43,466 nucleotides of DNA from Chlamydiota bacterium (GCA_013287645.1 JABDDJ010000018.1:1-43466); one strand, 5' to 3'; counted from the first letter of the stretch, positions 1 to 9,592 are shown. Translations and numbers: made by a program. Notes: generated from the sequence alone by a model not told the origin.

Positions 1-1066
1 CTTTAATTTTAAAATCTCCTTGTGGGGTGTAATAAACTGGATAATGCGCGTTTTGCAAATGGCATACTGCGAAAGTTTCCCGCACTTTTCCGATCTTACT
101 ATGCTCAAGCATCTGAGTATAGTCTGCAAAGAGCAAATTTGTATTTTCGGGATAGAGTTTTATCGGATTTTTTAATGAAGCGCTTCCAGTTTTATCTGAA
201 TAAAGAAATCGTATTAAACCTGCCTCGTGAAGACATTGTAAATACATGGAAACATTCTCAAAGTCTTTGCCTAAACGTGACGAAAGCTTGGAGGCATTTA
301 ATTCCCCAGGATTAGTACTCAATACGAATTTAAATAACCTTTCGATAAGTCCAAGTGTGGGGGTTTTCAAGGTATGCAGTGTACCGATGTCTTCATAGAT
401 AGTCTTTTGAGAAATATTTTGGATGGCTTGAAATTTTTCTCGATCTTGCGTGAACGTGTAGAAAAAAGGGTAATAGCCATCTCGCAAGTACTGATCAAAA
501 TGTTTTAAAATTTGAGGAACATCTAGACTCTTTGAGATTGCAACAGGATCATTTAATATCTCCTCCAAACTATAAACAGGAAGTGTTAAGTTAAATTGAA
601 ACTCTAGATATTCTCTAAAAGAAAACCCGTGAAGATCATAAAGGGTAACTCTTCGCGATAAATCGTACTTGCTCTTGATTAGATCGATGGTTGAACTACC
701 AGAAAAAAGAATCTTAAAATCGAGATAGGTGTCGTAAATATTTTTTAATTCCTGGTTCCAGTTGGGATATTTGTGGATCTCATCAATGCATAGAAGGCGA
801 ATATCTGTTTTTTTATGAAGCTGGTCGACTAGATCGATCAACTTATTTTCCAGAAAATAGAGATTATCTGCCGAAACGTAAAGTGCCGTTAGTTCTTTTT
901 TTAGCACTGTATGTAGCAGAAAGGTTGTTTTTCCTACTCCTCGCGATCCGACTATTCCATTTATTCGATTATCTAGAGTGATATCTTGAAATAGGCTTCT
1001 TAGATAAAAGGGGAGCTTTTTAAACTCTTCAAGGATAATTCTCTGAATTTCAAAGAGTTGATGCAT
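1..1066 (-). CDS. AAA+ ATPase, DUF4143 type (partial, runs off left edge)
   Basis: The minus-strand frame is open from an ATG at 1066 to the window edge (355 codons), so the C-terminus lies outside. The protein has a Walker A motif GSRGVGKTT (about residues 40-48), a Walker B strand LLCIDEIHK (residues 91-99) and a sensor-like FSGSS segment, followed by a helical region typical of the DUF4143 ATPases. The family is widespread in bacteria and archaea. It has an AAA module and a C-terminal nuclease-like domain, but its cellular job is poorly defined. The gene follows the HEAT-repeat gene by 65 bp on the same strand, yet it has its own leader with two perfect palindromes (1079-1127), which suggests independent regulation. 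The intact relative at 27809-29122 shares this architecture but not close sequence identity. The family call is firm and the function is unknown. Confidence 0.85.
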   Translation of the reverse strand, partial: MHQLFEIQRIILEEFKKLPFYLRSLFQDITLDNRINGIVGSRGVGKTTFLLHTVLKKELTALYVSADNLYFLENKLIDLVDQLHKKTDIRLLCIDEIHKYPNWNQELKNIYDTYLDFKILFSGSSTIDLIKSKYDLSRRVTLYDLHGFSFREYLEFQFNLTLPVYSLEEILNDPVAISKSLDVPQILKHFDQYLRDGYYPFFYTFTQDREKFQAIQNISQKTIYEDIGTLHTLKTPTLGLIERLFKFVLSTNPGELNASKLSSRLGKDFENVSMYLQCLHEAGLIRFLYSDKTGSASLKNPIKLYPENTNLLFADYTQMLEHSKIGKVRETFAVCHLQNAHYPVYYTPQGDFKIK

Positions 1067-1078
1067 AATTTTGATTCG

Positions 1079-1127
1079 TTAGGTTATAACCTAATGATAT
1101 CATACAATTTATTAGGTTGCAACCTAA
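1079..1127. promoter_or_regulatory. Twin 16-bp palindromes (operator-like) upstream of the ATPase gene
   Basis: TTAGGTTATAACCTAA lies at 1079-1094 and TTAGGTTGCAACCTAA at 1112-1127. Both are perfect palindromes, differ only in the two central bases, and have centres 33 bp apart, about three helical turns. They fill the 65-bp gap between the stop of the HEAT-repeat gene and the ATPase ATG at 1066. The geometry suggests cooperative binding by a dimeric repressor, possibly the ATPase itself. The palindromes are directly visible; the regulatory role is inferred. Confidence 0.7.
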
Positions 1128-1131
1128 TAGA

Positions 1132-2052
1132 TTATGAATCCCAGGCATGCAAGATGGTTTGCATATCGTCTTTGACTTCTTGGGGTACGGATGCTGTCAA
1201 AGCGAGGGTGCGAAAGGCATCTCGATCGGCAAGGTTTGTCAGGCCTTCGCAGCAGAGGGACAAATAGCCTGCAAAGATGGGATGGGCCTTGACATCGAGA
1301 TTATGTAAGATATCCCAGCATGCTTGTGCTATCTCTTCGTCGTCTTCAAAAGCGACAAGCGCTATTGCTACGCGTATGTTATCTTCCGTAATGGTACGGC
1401 TACGCAACACTTTGAGTAAAAACTCTTTGGCTGGCTCTCCTATATGCCAAAGGGCACTAATGGCGACATCTTCATTGAAAAAATCATGGCGTCCTATGGA
1501 TTCAAAGAGGGCAATAATAGCTCGCTTATCGCCAATTTTCTGCAGGCAGGCAAGGGCATTTCCTGGCGCTAAGCCATATCCTGGATAGAGGGGATCGTAA
1601 TATTCATCGCTATCTATCAGCTCAATAAGAGAGGGGACGATCGCTCCTTTTTCAGCAATGATAGCGGCCATCTCCTCTTCTGGAATGGCTTCTTCAGTGA
1701 GTACTAAATCTGCTATCAGCAGGGGATAGCGATGCTTGGGATTGCGGACCTCATAGATTTCTCGGAGGGTTTTATAAACGGCTCGGACTTCAGCTACTTT
1801 TTCGGCATCACTGCCTGTGAGTAATAGTGTAGCAAGATTTGTCCCGAACTGTTCTTCGTAAGCGGCTAACTCTCTAATGCGCTCAATAGAAATATCCTCT
1901 GCGATACCTATGCCTTCGTTTTCATAATACTCTAGCATTATGGAAAACTGTCCGGCAAAATGGCAGTCGCGATGCATGATAATATTGGCATCTTCTTCGT
2001 AATTTAGGGGAAATCCTGGGTCTTCTGTGTAGTTTTCTTCTGGATCCATCAT
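1132..2052 (-). CDS. HEAT-repeat-like acidic protein, third gene of the lpdA-lipA operon
   Basis: 306 aa, acidic and largely helical. The second half reads as HEAT-like helical pairs, for example the GDKRAIIALFESIG and GEPAKEFLLKVL segments around residues 170-210, where each repeat pairs an AL/LL-rich helix with an acidic loop. There is no signal peptide or membrane segment. The start lies 4 bp after the lipA stop, which implies translational coupling and a place in the lipoate operon. Two adjacent ATGs are possible (2052 or 2049), with only a weak purine-rich SD. HEAT proteins are usually scaffolds, and no catalytic motif is visible. A role in assembling or regulating lipoylated complexes is speculation based on position alone. 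Confidence 0.75.
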   Translation of the reverse strand: MMDPEENYTEDPGFPLNYEEDANIIMHRDCHFAGQFSIMLEYYENEGIGIAEDISIERIRELAAYEEQFGTNLATLLLTGSDAEKVAEVRAVYKTLREIYEVRNPKHRYPLLIADLVLTEEAIPEEEMAAIIAEKGAIVPSLIELIDSDEYYDPLYPGYGLAPGNALACLQKIGDKRAIIALFESIGRHDFFNEDVAISALWHIGEPAKEFLLKVLRSRTITEDNIRVAIALVAFEDDEEIAQACWDILHNLDVKAHPIFAGYLSLCCEGLTNLADRDAFRTLALTASVPQEVKDDMQTILHAWDS

Positions 2053-2056
2053 CTTT

Positions 2057-3025
2057 CTATTTTGTCTGTGTAACAGCTTTTAAAACTAGGTCTGCATTAT
2101 AACTTGAGCGCACAAATGGCCCGCAGTACATATGGGGAATGCCTATGCTGCGTCCATAATTTGCATAGCATTCAAATTGTTCGGGTGGAACAAACGCTTT
2201 GACTAAAAGCTTACGATGGTTCGGTTGCAGGTATTGCCCGATAGTAACGATATCACATCCTGCATTTTTTAGGTCATGCAATGTAGCAAAAACTTCGTCT
2301 TCTGTTTCGCCTAATCCAACCATAATGCCTGACTTGACAAACATGTTAGGGGTCTGTTTATGCTTTTTGGTATAAGCAAGGAGGGATAGTGTTCTATCGT
2401 AGGTGGCTTTATGGCGTACGCGGGGGGTGAGTGTGCGGACGGTTTCGATATTGTGATTAAAAATTTCGGGCTGTGCGGCTAAGACGGTATTCCAAGCAGC
2501 CTCAGATCCTCCTAAATCGGATGTGAGTAGTTCGACTGTTGAGTTAGGTGAGAGCTTGCGTATCTCTGCGACGACCTGGGCAATATGGGCTGCGCCACCA
2601 TCGGCAATATCATCTCTAGCGACCATGGTAACAACTACATGCGATAATCCTAAGGCCTTTGCCGACTCTGCAACTCGTCGAGGCTCGTCGGCATCTAAGG
2701 GTGGTGGGGTTGTGGATGTGGCGATATCGCAAAATCCGCAAGCGCGTGTGCACTCTTTTCCCATCACGAGAAAAGTGGCTGTCTGGCGGGACCAACACTC
2801 CCAGCGGTTAGGGCATTTGGCTTCTTCACATACTGTGTGGAGGCGCTGGCTGTTAAGGAGGCTTCCGGTTTGTTGGAGGTGATTTCCTGTGGGCAGTTTA
2901 CGATGTAACCAGGAGGGAAATCTTCCCAACGGTGCATCCTCTTGCTGCTGAGGATTGGGTGGAAGGACGTTTAGACGTTTGCGCTTGACCTGGGGCTGTG
3001 TATTGAAGGCTTCAGTATCGTGCAT
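2057..3025 (-). CDS. lipA: lipoyl synthase
   Basis: 322 aa radical-SAM enzyme that inserts two sulfurs into protein-bound octanoyl groups to make lipoyl cofactors for 2-oxoacid dehydrogenases and glycine cleavage. Both expected iron-sulfur sites are visible: the auxiliary-cluster cysteines C66, C71 and C77 in CEEAKCPNRWEC, and the radical-SAM CX3CX2C triad C92, C96 and C99 in CTRACGFC. The family's C-terminal RSSY motif, whose serine ligates the auxiliary cluster, is also present. The length is normal. The gene begins 3 bp after the lpdA stop, so enzyme synthesis and use of the cofactor are co-expressed. This lpdA-lipA adjacency is also remembered from Chlamydiaceae genomes. Nothing appears degraded. 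Confidence 0.97.
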   Translation of the reverse strand: MHDTEAFNTQPQVKRKRLNVLPPNPQQQEDAPLGRFPSWLHRKLPTGNHLQQTGSLLNSQRLHTVCEEAKCPNRWECWSRQTATFLVMGKECTRACGFCDIATSTTPPPLDADEPRRVAESAKALGLSHVVVTMVARDDIADGGAAHIAQVVAEIRKLSPNSTVELLTSDLGGSEAAWNTVLAAQPEIFNHNIETVRTLTPRVRHKATYDRTLSLLAYTKKHKQTPNMFVKSGIMVGLGETEDEVFATLHDLKNAGCDIVTIGQYLQPNHRKLLVKAFVPPEQFECYANYGRSIGIPHMYCGPFVRSSYNADLVLKAVTQTK

Positions 3026-3028
3026 AGT

Positions 3029-4441
3029 CTATTTTTTCTTTCCTCTTGGGGGTAGGTGTAATGGTGTATTGTTCGCGACAAGGGCTGCTTCAAGCCACGC
3101 CTCTGCTACTGTTGGATGGGCGTGGATAGTTTCAATGACACTTTCGACAGTGAGCTCATTGGCGATGACAACTCCCATTTCGGCAATAAGGGCGGAGGCG
3201 TCATGGCCGACAACTTGTGCGCCCAGGATCTGTCCGGTGCGTTTGTCGGTGACGATTTGGGCAAAGCCATCTGTCTGTAGGGTGGCTTGGGATTTGCCTA
3301 ATGCTTGGAAGGGAAAGGCGCCTACGGTGGCTTGATAACCTTGTTCTATGGCTTTTTCGAGCGTTAATCCGACTGTGCCGATCTCGGGAACTGTAAAGAT
3401 GACGGATGGAACGGCGTTATAGTGCATGACAGCGCTTCTTTCTCCTGCGGCATGACGTGCTGCGACAATTCCCTGGTGAGTGGCGACATGAGCTAGCCAC
3501 CAGGTGGAGGCAATATCTCCAATGGCATAGATACCTTCTGTAGTGGTCTGCATATGTTCGTCGACTTTGACGAGTCCGTTTTCTTTGACTAAGATGCCTG
3601 CATTTTCCAGACCTATATCTCGGGTATTCATAGACCTTCCCACGGCAACTAGGGCGATATCTGCATCGAGAGGATCTTGGCCTGCGACGCGTACACGCAC
3701 TCCTTGAGGGGTATTGTCGATGCCCTGGACCATGGCTTGGGTATGCATGGTGATGCCTTTGCGCTCAAATGCTTTGGTGAGGGCAGTGGAAACGCTTTGG
3801 CATTCCATGGGGATGATGCGTGTTAGCATTTCGACAATAACGACTTCTACTTTGAAGGCATTGAAAAGTGAAGCAAACTCGCATCCAATGATACCGCCGC
3901 CGATAATAATAATTTTTTTAGGAAGCTTGCGAAGGTTTAAGAGCGCTGTGGAGTCGAGCACTTTGACATTATCACAGGGGAAGGCCGGAATATTTCGCGG
4001 CTCGGATCCTGTAGCAATAATAATTTTATCTGTGCGGATGAGAGCATTATCTTGGCCGATCACTTTGACTTCTTTAGGCGAAAGAAGTTTGCCGACACCT
4101 TTGAAAAGAGTGATATTATTGGCCCGAATTAATCCTTCGAGACCTTTTCTGACTTGAGAGACAACCGCATCCTTCCTATCGACCATCTTGGAATAGTCAT
4201 AAGTAACCTGACCTACCTGAATGCCGAATTCATCCGCATTCTTGATATTGTCTAGTACAGCAGCGGTGGCAATCAAGGCTTTTGAGGGAATGCATCCTCG
4301 GTTTAGGCAGGTTCCGCCCAGCTCATTTGCTTCGATGAGAGCGACTGAAAGGCCAAGTTGCGCTGCCTTGATTGCAGCGGGGTAGCCTCCAGGGCCACTA
4401 CCTATGACGACAAGGTCGAATTTTTTAGCTTTTTCATCCAT
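3029..4441 (-). CDS. lpdA: dihydrolipoamide dehydrogenase (E3)
   Basis: 470 aa FAD-dependent disulfide oxidoreductase that reoxidises dihydrolipoamide in pyruvate and 2-oxoglutarate dehydrogenase complexes, passing electrons to NAD+. Visible motifs are the N-terminal FAD-binding GSGPGG (residues 14-19), the redox-active disulfide C45/C50 in GGTCLNRGC, the NAD-binding IIIGGGIIGCE near the centre, the second FAD motif AIGDI, and the C-terminal HAHPTVAEA containing the catalytic His-Glu pair. It is the first gene of the lpdA-lipA-HEAT operon. The leader at 4442-4541 is AT-rich and shared with the divergent gene at 4542, so the promoter should lie there. It is full length with no oddities. Confidence 0.97.
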   Translation of the reverse strand: MDEKAKKFDLVVIGSGPGGYPAAIKAAQLGLSVALIEANELGGTCLNRGCIPSKALIATAAVLDNIKNADEFGIQVGQVTYDYSKMVDRKDAVVSQVRKGLEGLIRANNITLFKGVGKLLSPKEVKVIGQDNALIRTDKIIIATGSEPRNIPAFPCDNVKVLDSTALLNLRKLPKKIIIIGGGIIGCEFASLFNAFKVEVVIVEMLTRIIPMECQSVSTALTKAFERKGITMHTQAMVQGIDNTPQGVRVRVAGQDPLDADIALVAVGRSMNTRDIGLENAGILVKENGLVKVDEHMQTTTEGIYAIGDIASTWWLAHVATHQGIVAARHAAGERSAVMHYNAVPSVIFTVPEIGTVGLTLEKAIEQGYQATVGAFPFQALGKSQATLQTDGFAQIVTDKRTGQILGAQVVGHDASALIAEMGVVIANELTVESVIETIHAHPTVAEAWLEAALVANNTPLHLPPRGKKK

Positions 4442-4541
4442 TTTAGCGTTCTCTTTTTAACTTATCATATTAAAATAAATAATCTTTTGGTAATAAAATA
4501 TACTTTATGGCACATTAAGGTTTAATCATTTTACGGCCGCT

Positions 4542-4961
4542 ATGAGTCCAATACCGAAACAAAAACTGTGTTGGCAATGCGAGGGTAATGTAAATCATCA
4601 TGATGAAAATTGCCCTTACTGTGGCGTCTACCTAAATCCTGAAGAAAATGATGAGGTGAGAGATACTCATCACTTCATTCCGCCCTATAAACCAGAGATT
4701 CCAGAAAGTATTGCTTCGGATCAGGTGAAGGTTCCAGAACAGGAGTCGGTTCATGGAATTTTTGATTATGTTAAACCATTGATGTTCTTACTTTTAGGTT
4801 CAACTTTAGCAATTTTTTCCTTTATACTTTTTCTCTTCAACACGAACGGCGTTTTCACCCTGCAATGGAATGCCAACATCTGGTATCTCTACCTAATTGT
4901 TGGCCTCCCTCTGCTATGGTGGGGGTGGCGCTCTCTGCGCCACGCTGATTCTGACGGTTAA
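4542..4961 (+). CDS. small zinc-ribbon membrane protein
   Basis: 139 aa. A four-cysteine zinc ribbon occupies residues 10-27 (C10, C13, C24, C27 in two CxxC pairs). It is followed by a polar linker and two hydrophobic helices (about 78-99 and 112-129), so the ribbon should face the cytoplasm from the inner membrane. It is divergent from lpdA and convergent with secA; the two stop codons are separated by only 2 bp. No clear SD precedes the ATG. The family is not recognised. Proximity to secA suggests, without proving, a link to membrane or secretion functions. Confidence 0.75.
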   Translation: MSPIPKQKLCWQCEGNVNHHDENCPYCGVYLNPEENDEVRDTHHFIPPYKPEIPESIASDQVKVPEQESVHGIFDYVKPLMFLLLGSTLAIFSFILFLFNTNGVFTLQWNANIWYLYLIVGLPLLWWGWRSLRHADSDG

Positions 4962-4963
4962 GG

Positions 4964-7900
4964 TTAATCGTCTTCTCCAGGCTGGTATCCACAGCATTTT
5001 TTGTATTTTTTCCCGCTGCCGCATGGACATAGATCATTGCGACCTACTTTTGGCCCACTCACGACAGGTACTGGAGTTGATTTCTCTTCTTCTGCTTCTG
5101 GCTGAGGCTGGGGAAGGACTTCTTCTTGTTCCATCTCTTGGACAAGTGAACGCTGTGTCTCAAGCTGAAGCTTGCGCAGGAGCATTTCGATAGGTGGAGC
5201 TTCTTGGAATATGATCTGGAAGCGGAAGAGTCCATTAGAAATCTCTGTGTAGAGACTTGTGCTAAAGTCTTCGAAGACTTTAAAGGCCTCATGTTTGAAC
5301 TCTAGTAGAGGATCGCGGTTTCCTAATGAGCGCAGAGTAACTTCAGCGCGTAGATGATCCATAGCTAACAGATGCTCTTGCCAGCGTTCATCGTTTTTGC
5401 GGATCATTAAATTGCGCATAGCGACAAAGGCTGGTGGAGGAGCTCCAGGAGCAATCATATTAGGTGGTACTTTTGCATTTTCACGCTCGACTTTTTCGTG
5501 GAAAGCCTTGATGAGTACTTCTGCAGCCTTTTCTTCCATCGCTGGCCCATCGGCTAGGTCATCATCAAAAAATCCGTTGTCAAAAGTAATAGGGAAATGT
5601 TGCATGAGATAGCGTCCATAGCCCTCTGGATCCCATCCGCCTTCTTCAGAGCGGCTCCTGAAATGATTCATTGCAGCATGGCCGCAAACAGTACGAATTA
5701 CCTCTTCACCTAAGCTCACAATATCATCAGTATGCAGGATATCATTACGGAAGGAATAGACCTCTTGACGCTGCTTGTTCATGACGTCGTCGTACTCTAT
5801 TGTATGTTTACGGATGGTGTAATTGCGTTGTTCCACTCGCTTTTGGGCGGTTTCAATCGAGCGGTTGAGGATACTGGCGGAGATAGGCTCTCCTTCGGGC
5901 GGGCGGAAGCGTTGCAGGATAGCTGTAATGCGCGGTGAGGCGAACAGACGTAAAAGCTGATCTTCAAACGACACAAAGAACTTTGAAGAGCCTGGATCCC
6001 CCTGACGGGCAGAACGACCTCTTAACTGTCTGTCAATACGTCTTGACTGGTGGCGCGTTGTGCCAAGCACATGCAATCCGCCCCTCTGAGCTATGCCCTG
6101 TCCTAGTTTAATGTCTGTACCGCGGCCTGCCATATTGGTGCTGATGGTGATAGCTCCTGGTTGACCGGCGTTGGCAATGATTTCGGCTTCTTTTTCGTGA
6201 TATTTAGCGTTTAAGATAGTGTGAGGAAGGTTATTTTGCTTAAAAATCCTCGATAGTTTTTCAGAGACTTCCACAGATTCCGTTCCAATCAGGATTGGCC
6301 GTCCCTTTTCATGGATCTCTCTGACCTCTTTGAGAATCGCATTATATTTTTCCCGTTCAGTCATGTAGATTTCGTCATTGGTATCCGTACGAATGCACTT
6401 TTTATGCGTAGGGATAGTGAGGACATCCAGCTTATAGATCTGCTTTAGTTCTCCCGCTTCTGTTCCGGCGGTGCCTGTCATTCCTGCCAGTTTCTCATAC
6501 ATCCGGAAAAAGTTCTGCAGAGTAATTGTGGCGTAGGTCTGCGTCTCTTCCTGGATCTTTACCCCTTCTTTCGCCTCTATGGCTTGGTGTAGACCATCTG
6601 AGAATCGTCTGCCTGGTTGAGGGCGGCCTGTGTTTTCGTCAATGATGATGATCTTGCCATCCATGACGATATAGTCGACATCTTTTTCCATGAGTAGGTG
6701 TGCCCGTAGCAGTTGACGCAAGTTGTGCGCACGCTCTTTTCTCAAGGCGTCTTCTTGTTGGATAGCTAGTTTACGCTGAACTTTCGTTTCTTGATCCAAT
6801 TCAGGATCATTATCGATTTTAAGGTACTCTTCACTGATATCCATCATCACAAAGTCGTTGGCTTGATCAGGGGCTGAGAGCTCTTGCCACTTGGCGATAC
6901 CTTTATCGGTCAACTCGAAATCGCTTGTTTTTTCATCGACAATGAGGAAGAGTTCGGCCAGGGAATTGGCTTTTTCGATCTTGTTTTGGTCCGAGTAGAA
7001 GTAAAGGTCCCACTTATCGACGGCAGCGCGAAGATCGGGATTTTCCCGTGATCTTTTAAGCACTTTGTTGCGGGGAGTGCCCTTGCTGACCAGCCAAAGC
7101 TTACGGAGGGCCTCTTTTTCATCAGCGAGCTGTTCTTTACTTACTTGTGAGGTATCACGAGCCTCTTCATCGAAGAGATTCCCTTTTTCCAGAGCTTTAC
7201 GTGCGTCAGAAGCAATCCGATTACATAATTCACGTTGCATTTTGACCAGTTCGGCCACACGGTCCATGAGCTGATCGTACATTTGACGGCTTTCGGAAAC
7301 CGGTCCAGAGATTATTAAGGGAGTACGCGCTTCGTCGATTAGAATAGAGTCCGCTTCGTCGATAATGGCGTAGTAGAAGCCTCGTTGGACCTGATCTTCT
7401 TTACGCATAGCCATCGAGTTATCGCGCAGATAATCGAAACCGAATTCTGCTGCTGTTCCGTAGAGAACGTCACAGGCATAGAGAACATGCTTCATCTCGA
7501 GAGGCGTCTCATTCAGAAGAGACCCTGTCTTCATCCCTAGCCAGCGCAGGATAGAGCCTACCCACTCATTGTCACGCTTAGCTAAGTAATCGTTGACGGT
7601 GACAAGGTGAACGGGTTTGCCGGTGAGAGCGTTTAGGTAGAGAGGCATGATGGCGGTGAGAGTCTTTCCCTCACCCGTCTGCATCTCTGCAATGGAACCG
7701 TTATGTAGGGCGATAGCGCCGATGATCTGCACATCGAATGGGATCATGTCCCATTTTTGGTCATAGCCAGAGACATGCACATCTGTTCCACAAAGACGTC
7801 GACAGACGTTTTTTACTACGGCGAAAGCTTCAGGAAGAATGTCGTCCAGCGAAGCGCCGTTGCGTAGGCGTTCTTTAAACTCTTCCGTCTTTGCACGGAC

Positions 7901-8023
7901 CTGCTCATCACTTAGCCCTTGTAGCTTGACTTCTTCCGCATTGACACTCTCAACCATTTTGCGGTATTTGCGTACAGCGCGATCCTGGGCGCTGCCAAAA
8001 ATAGATTTTAAAAATCCAAACAT
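4964..8023 (-). CDS. secA: preprotein translocase ATPase SecA
   Basis: 1019 aa motor ATPase that drives unfolded preproteins through SecYEG. Walker A is MQTGEGKT (residues 114-121), and the DEAD-like helicase box IIDEADSILIDEARTP follows. The second RecA-like domain carries the TNMAGRGTDIKLG motif. The C-terminus ends in the zinc-binding CPCGSGKKYKKCC, which contacts SecB and lipids. It is about 120 residues longer than the 901-aa E. coli protein. Most of the extra length lies in the preprotein-crosslinking region (about residues 240-390), a charged helical insertion of the kind reported in some other phyla. The start has a weak SD (GAAAG). The first 28 coding bases and the upstream region are duplicated at 11272-11369. 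Confidence 0.97.
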   Translation of the reverse strand: MFGFLKSIFGSAQDRAVRKYRKMVESVNAEEVKLQGLSDEQVRAKTEEFKERLRNGASLDDILPEAFAVVKNVCRRLCGTDVHVSGYDQKWDMIPFDVQIIGAIALHNGSIAEMQTGEGKTLTAIMPLYLNALTGKPVHLVTVNDYLAKRDNEWVGSILRWLGMKTGSLLNETPLEMKHVLYACDVLYGTAAEFGFDYLRDNSMAMRKEDQVQRGFYYAIIDEADSILIDEARTPLIISGPVSESRQMYDQLMDRVAELVKMQRELCNRIASDARKALEKGNLFDEEARDTSQVSKEQLADEKEALRKLWLVSKGTPRNKVLKRSRENPDLRAAVDKWDLYFYSDQNKIEKANSLAELFLIVDEKTSDFELTDKGIAKWQELSAPDQANDFVMMDISEEYLKIDNDPELDQETKVQRKLAIQQEDALRKERAHNLRQLLRAHLLMEKDVDYIVMDGKIIIIDENTGRPQPGRRFSDGLHQAIEAKEGVKIQEETQTYATITLQNFFRMYEKLAGMTGTAGTEAGELKQIYKLDVLTIPTHKKCIRTDTNDEIYMTEREKYNAILKEVREIHEKGRPILIGTESVEVSEKLSRIFKQNNLPHTILNAKYHEKEAEIIANAGQPGAITISTNMAGRGTDIKLGQGIAQRGGLHVLGTTRHQSRRIDRQLRGRSARQGDPGSSKFFVSFEDQLLRLFASPRITAILQRFRPPEGEPISASILNRSIETAQKRVEQRNYTIRKHTIEYDDVMNKQRQEVYSFRNDILHTDDIVSLGEEVIRTVCGHAAMNHFRSRSEEGGWDPEGYGRYLMQHFPITFDNGFFDDDLADGPAMEEKAAEVLIKAFHEKVERENAKVPPNMIAPGAPPPAFVAMRNLMIRKNDERWQEHLLAMDHLRAEVTLRSLGNRDPLLEFKHEAFKVFEDFSTSLYTEISNGLFRFQIIFQEAPPIEMLLRKLQLETQRSLVQEMEQEEVLPQPQPEAEEEKSTPVPVVSGPKVGRNDLCPCGSGKKYKKCCGYQPGEDD

Positions 8024-8095
8024 GCTCGTACTTTCATGTGATTGTTTTGAATAATAATTAGTTTACCGCTTTGGCTGATATTTCACCACAGATTT
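7996..8095. repeat. Direct repeat copy 1: secA 5' end and leader
   Basis: This 100-bp stretch covers the first 28 bases of secA coding sequence plus its leader. It recurs in the same orientation at 11272-11369. The first 65 bp or so are almost identical (one substitution near the start codon and one indel); the distal third has diverged by substitution. The two copies bracket BTB-LRR genes at 8144-9592 and 9641-11167. Copy 1 is attached to the functional secA gene. Confidence 0.9.
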
Positions 8096-8143
8096 AAGTA
8101 GGGTGCGCAGAGCACCGCACTTAAAGGCGCTCGGTTCGCTCGT

Positions 8144-9592
8144 TCAATTTTTAGTGATCTTGATTTTCGGAAGCTTATTTGTTAATTCTTGAAACGATGA
8201 GTCGTCGAGCTCACAGTTTGTAAAGACGATCTCTTTTAGATTAGGGTGATTACACATATCCACATTTAAGAGTGAATAACAATTCACACGCATATCCTTA
8301 AATTTTATAGTCTGAAGTTCATTCCATTCTATAAAGCTATTCACGTAATCCTTCGTATTGAGGAGAAGGAGTGGGTGGTCTTCTTTTGGATGCCTTGAAT
8401 TACTTAGTTCGAACATTTGAACGTTAGGAAATAAATTAACTAAAGTACGCATGTTCAAAGGAAGGAAAGATAACGCGTCAATTGTTATTGAGAATTCTGT
8501 AATAGATGCATTAGCGCTAATGCCTTCATCATCATCTGAATCTGAATCAACTGAATCTGAGTTTGCTGTAGAAAAATTAATATACTTATATTCAAAAATG
8601 ACTAACTTTTTTAATGCAGAAATTTTTAATATATCCTCAAATTCATACACATCAGGTCCGTTTAAAGCTAATTCAGAAGGGTTTAATTGCTTAATAATCA
8701 TCCACATAGCAGAGCACATGCTCCGATAGTTGTATAAACAGGCACTGAGAAAATTACGTAGTTGAGGACGCTCAGCAGGATCTTTAGATAATAACGCAGC
8801 AAAGTTTTGAATGTAAAAACAAGCTTCAGTATTGAGTTTGTATTTTGAAGCATGATTACGTAAATTTTTGATGATCTCATCAGGTAGTGTTTCCCAACCC
8901 AGTTCTGTTTCTAATACTCTTAAAAAGCGGACAACTTTGTCTAAATGAGTTTTTTTATCAGTCTTAGTTTCAGCAAATAAATCATTCAGTGTTCGAATAG
9001 TCTCATTGATAAACTTTTGTTCGAGTTTTTTTAATTGAAATTTAATTGCCAGTGGCAAGAGCATGGAAGCTTGCTTCAGATCCACCCTTTTATTTGAACT
9101 GACCGCCTTAAGCATATGAGAAAATGTATTTTTGTCACAATCTTTAAGGAGGTATGGCTGTTGAGTTTGAAAGAATTTTTTAAAAAATGGCGATTCTAAA
9201 GATAGGGCAATTTGATAGCCGAAAGAAATATACATGCATTCTTTAGAGCCATCAAAATGAATTTCTACAGATTCTCTATACTTCTTATCTAGGAGAGTAC
9301 CAGAGGGGGGTAATTGTAAAGCTTTTTTTACAAGATTGATGATGGGCCAGTCAGAAGGTTCCAAATGTTCTAGTCCAAACCAAAATTCTTCAATACATGT
9401 ACATTGCCTTTCTGAGAGAAGAATACCTGCAAGCGCTGCACCAAAGACTAAGTCACGCCGATCAGAAGGAATTAAGTTCAATTTCATTAAGGCGATTATA
9501 ATAGTGTTATACCAATAGCCTTGTGTATCTTTCAAAGGCTGAAAAGCATAAAAATTTACAATTGGTGGTTTTTCGGTTACAAAAGTAGTCAT
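8144..9592 (-). CDS. BTB-like / LRR effector-like protein, paralog A
   Basis: 482 aa. Order of parts: N-terminal family module with the invariant FW pair (70-71) and a KKALQLP-type end (residues 20-100); BTB/POZ-like fold (about 108-198) with the core pattern YQIALSLESPFFKKFF and LLPLAIKFQLKKLEQK; a helical BACK-like linker (200-320); and degenerate leucine-rich repeats (325-482), interrupted by a Ser/Asp-rich loop at 343-357. BTB proteins in eukaryotes link substrates to Cullin-3 ubiquitin ligases, and amoeba-infecting chlamydiae are known for expanded ubiquitination-related families. A secreted host-directed adaptor is therefore the best inference. The start is fixed by AAGGAG 5 bp before the ATG. 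It is the last gene of the array, directly upstream of secA, and closest to paralogs B and D. Confidence 0.8.
   Translation of the reverse strand: MTTFVTEKPPIVNFYAFQPLKDTQGYWYNTIIIALMKLNLIPSDRRDLVFGAALAGILLSERQCTCIEEFWFGLEHLEPSDWPIINLVKKALQLPPSGTLLDKKYRESVEIHFDGSKECMYISFGYQIALSLESPFFKKFFQTQQPYLLKDCDKNTFSHMLKAVSSNKRVDLKQASMLLPLAIKFQLKKLEQKFINETIRTLNDLFAETKTDKKTHLDKVVRFLRVLETELGWETLPDEIIKNLRNHASKYKLNTEACFYIQNFAALLSKDPAERPQLRNFLSACLYNYRSMCSAMWMIIKQLNPSELALNGPDVYEFEDILKISALKKLVIFEYKYINFSTANSDSVDSDSDDDEGISANASITEFSITIDALSFLPLNMRTLVNLFPNVQMFELSNSRHPKEDHPLLLLNTKDYVNSFIEWNELQTIKFKDMRVNCYSLLNVDMCNHPNLKEIVFTNCELDDSSFQELTNKLPKIKITKN

Noticed and set aside
2523..2882. Open frames antisense to lipA, lpdA and secA
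   Set aside because: Shadows of strongly conserved genes; no SD, signal or family resemblance.
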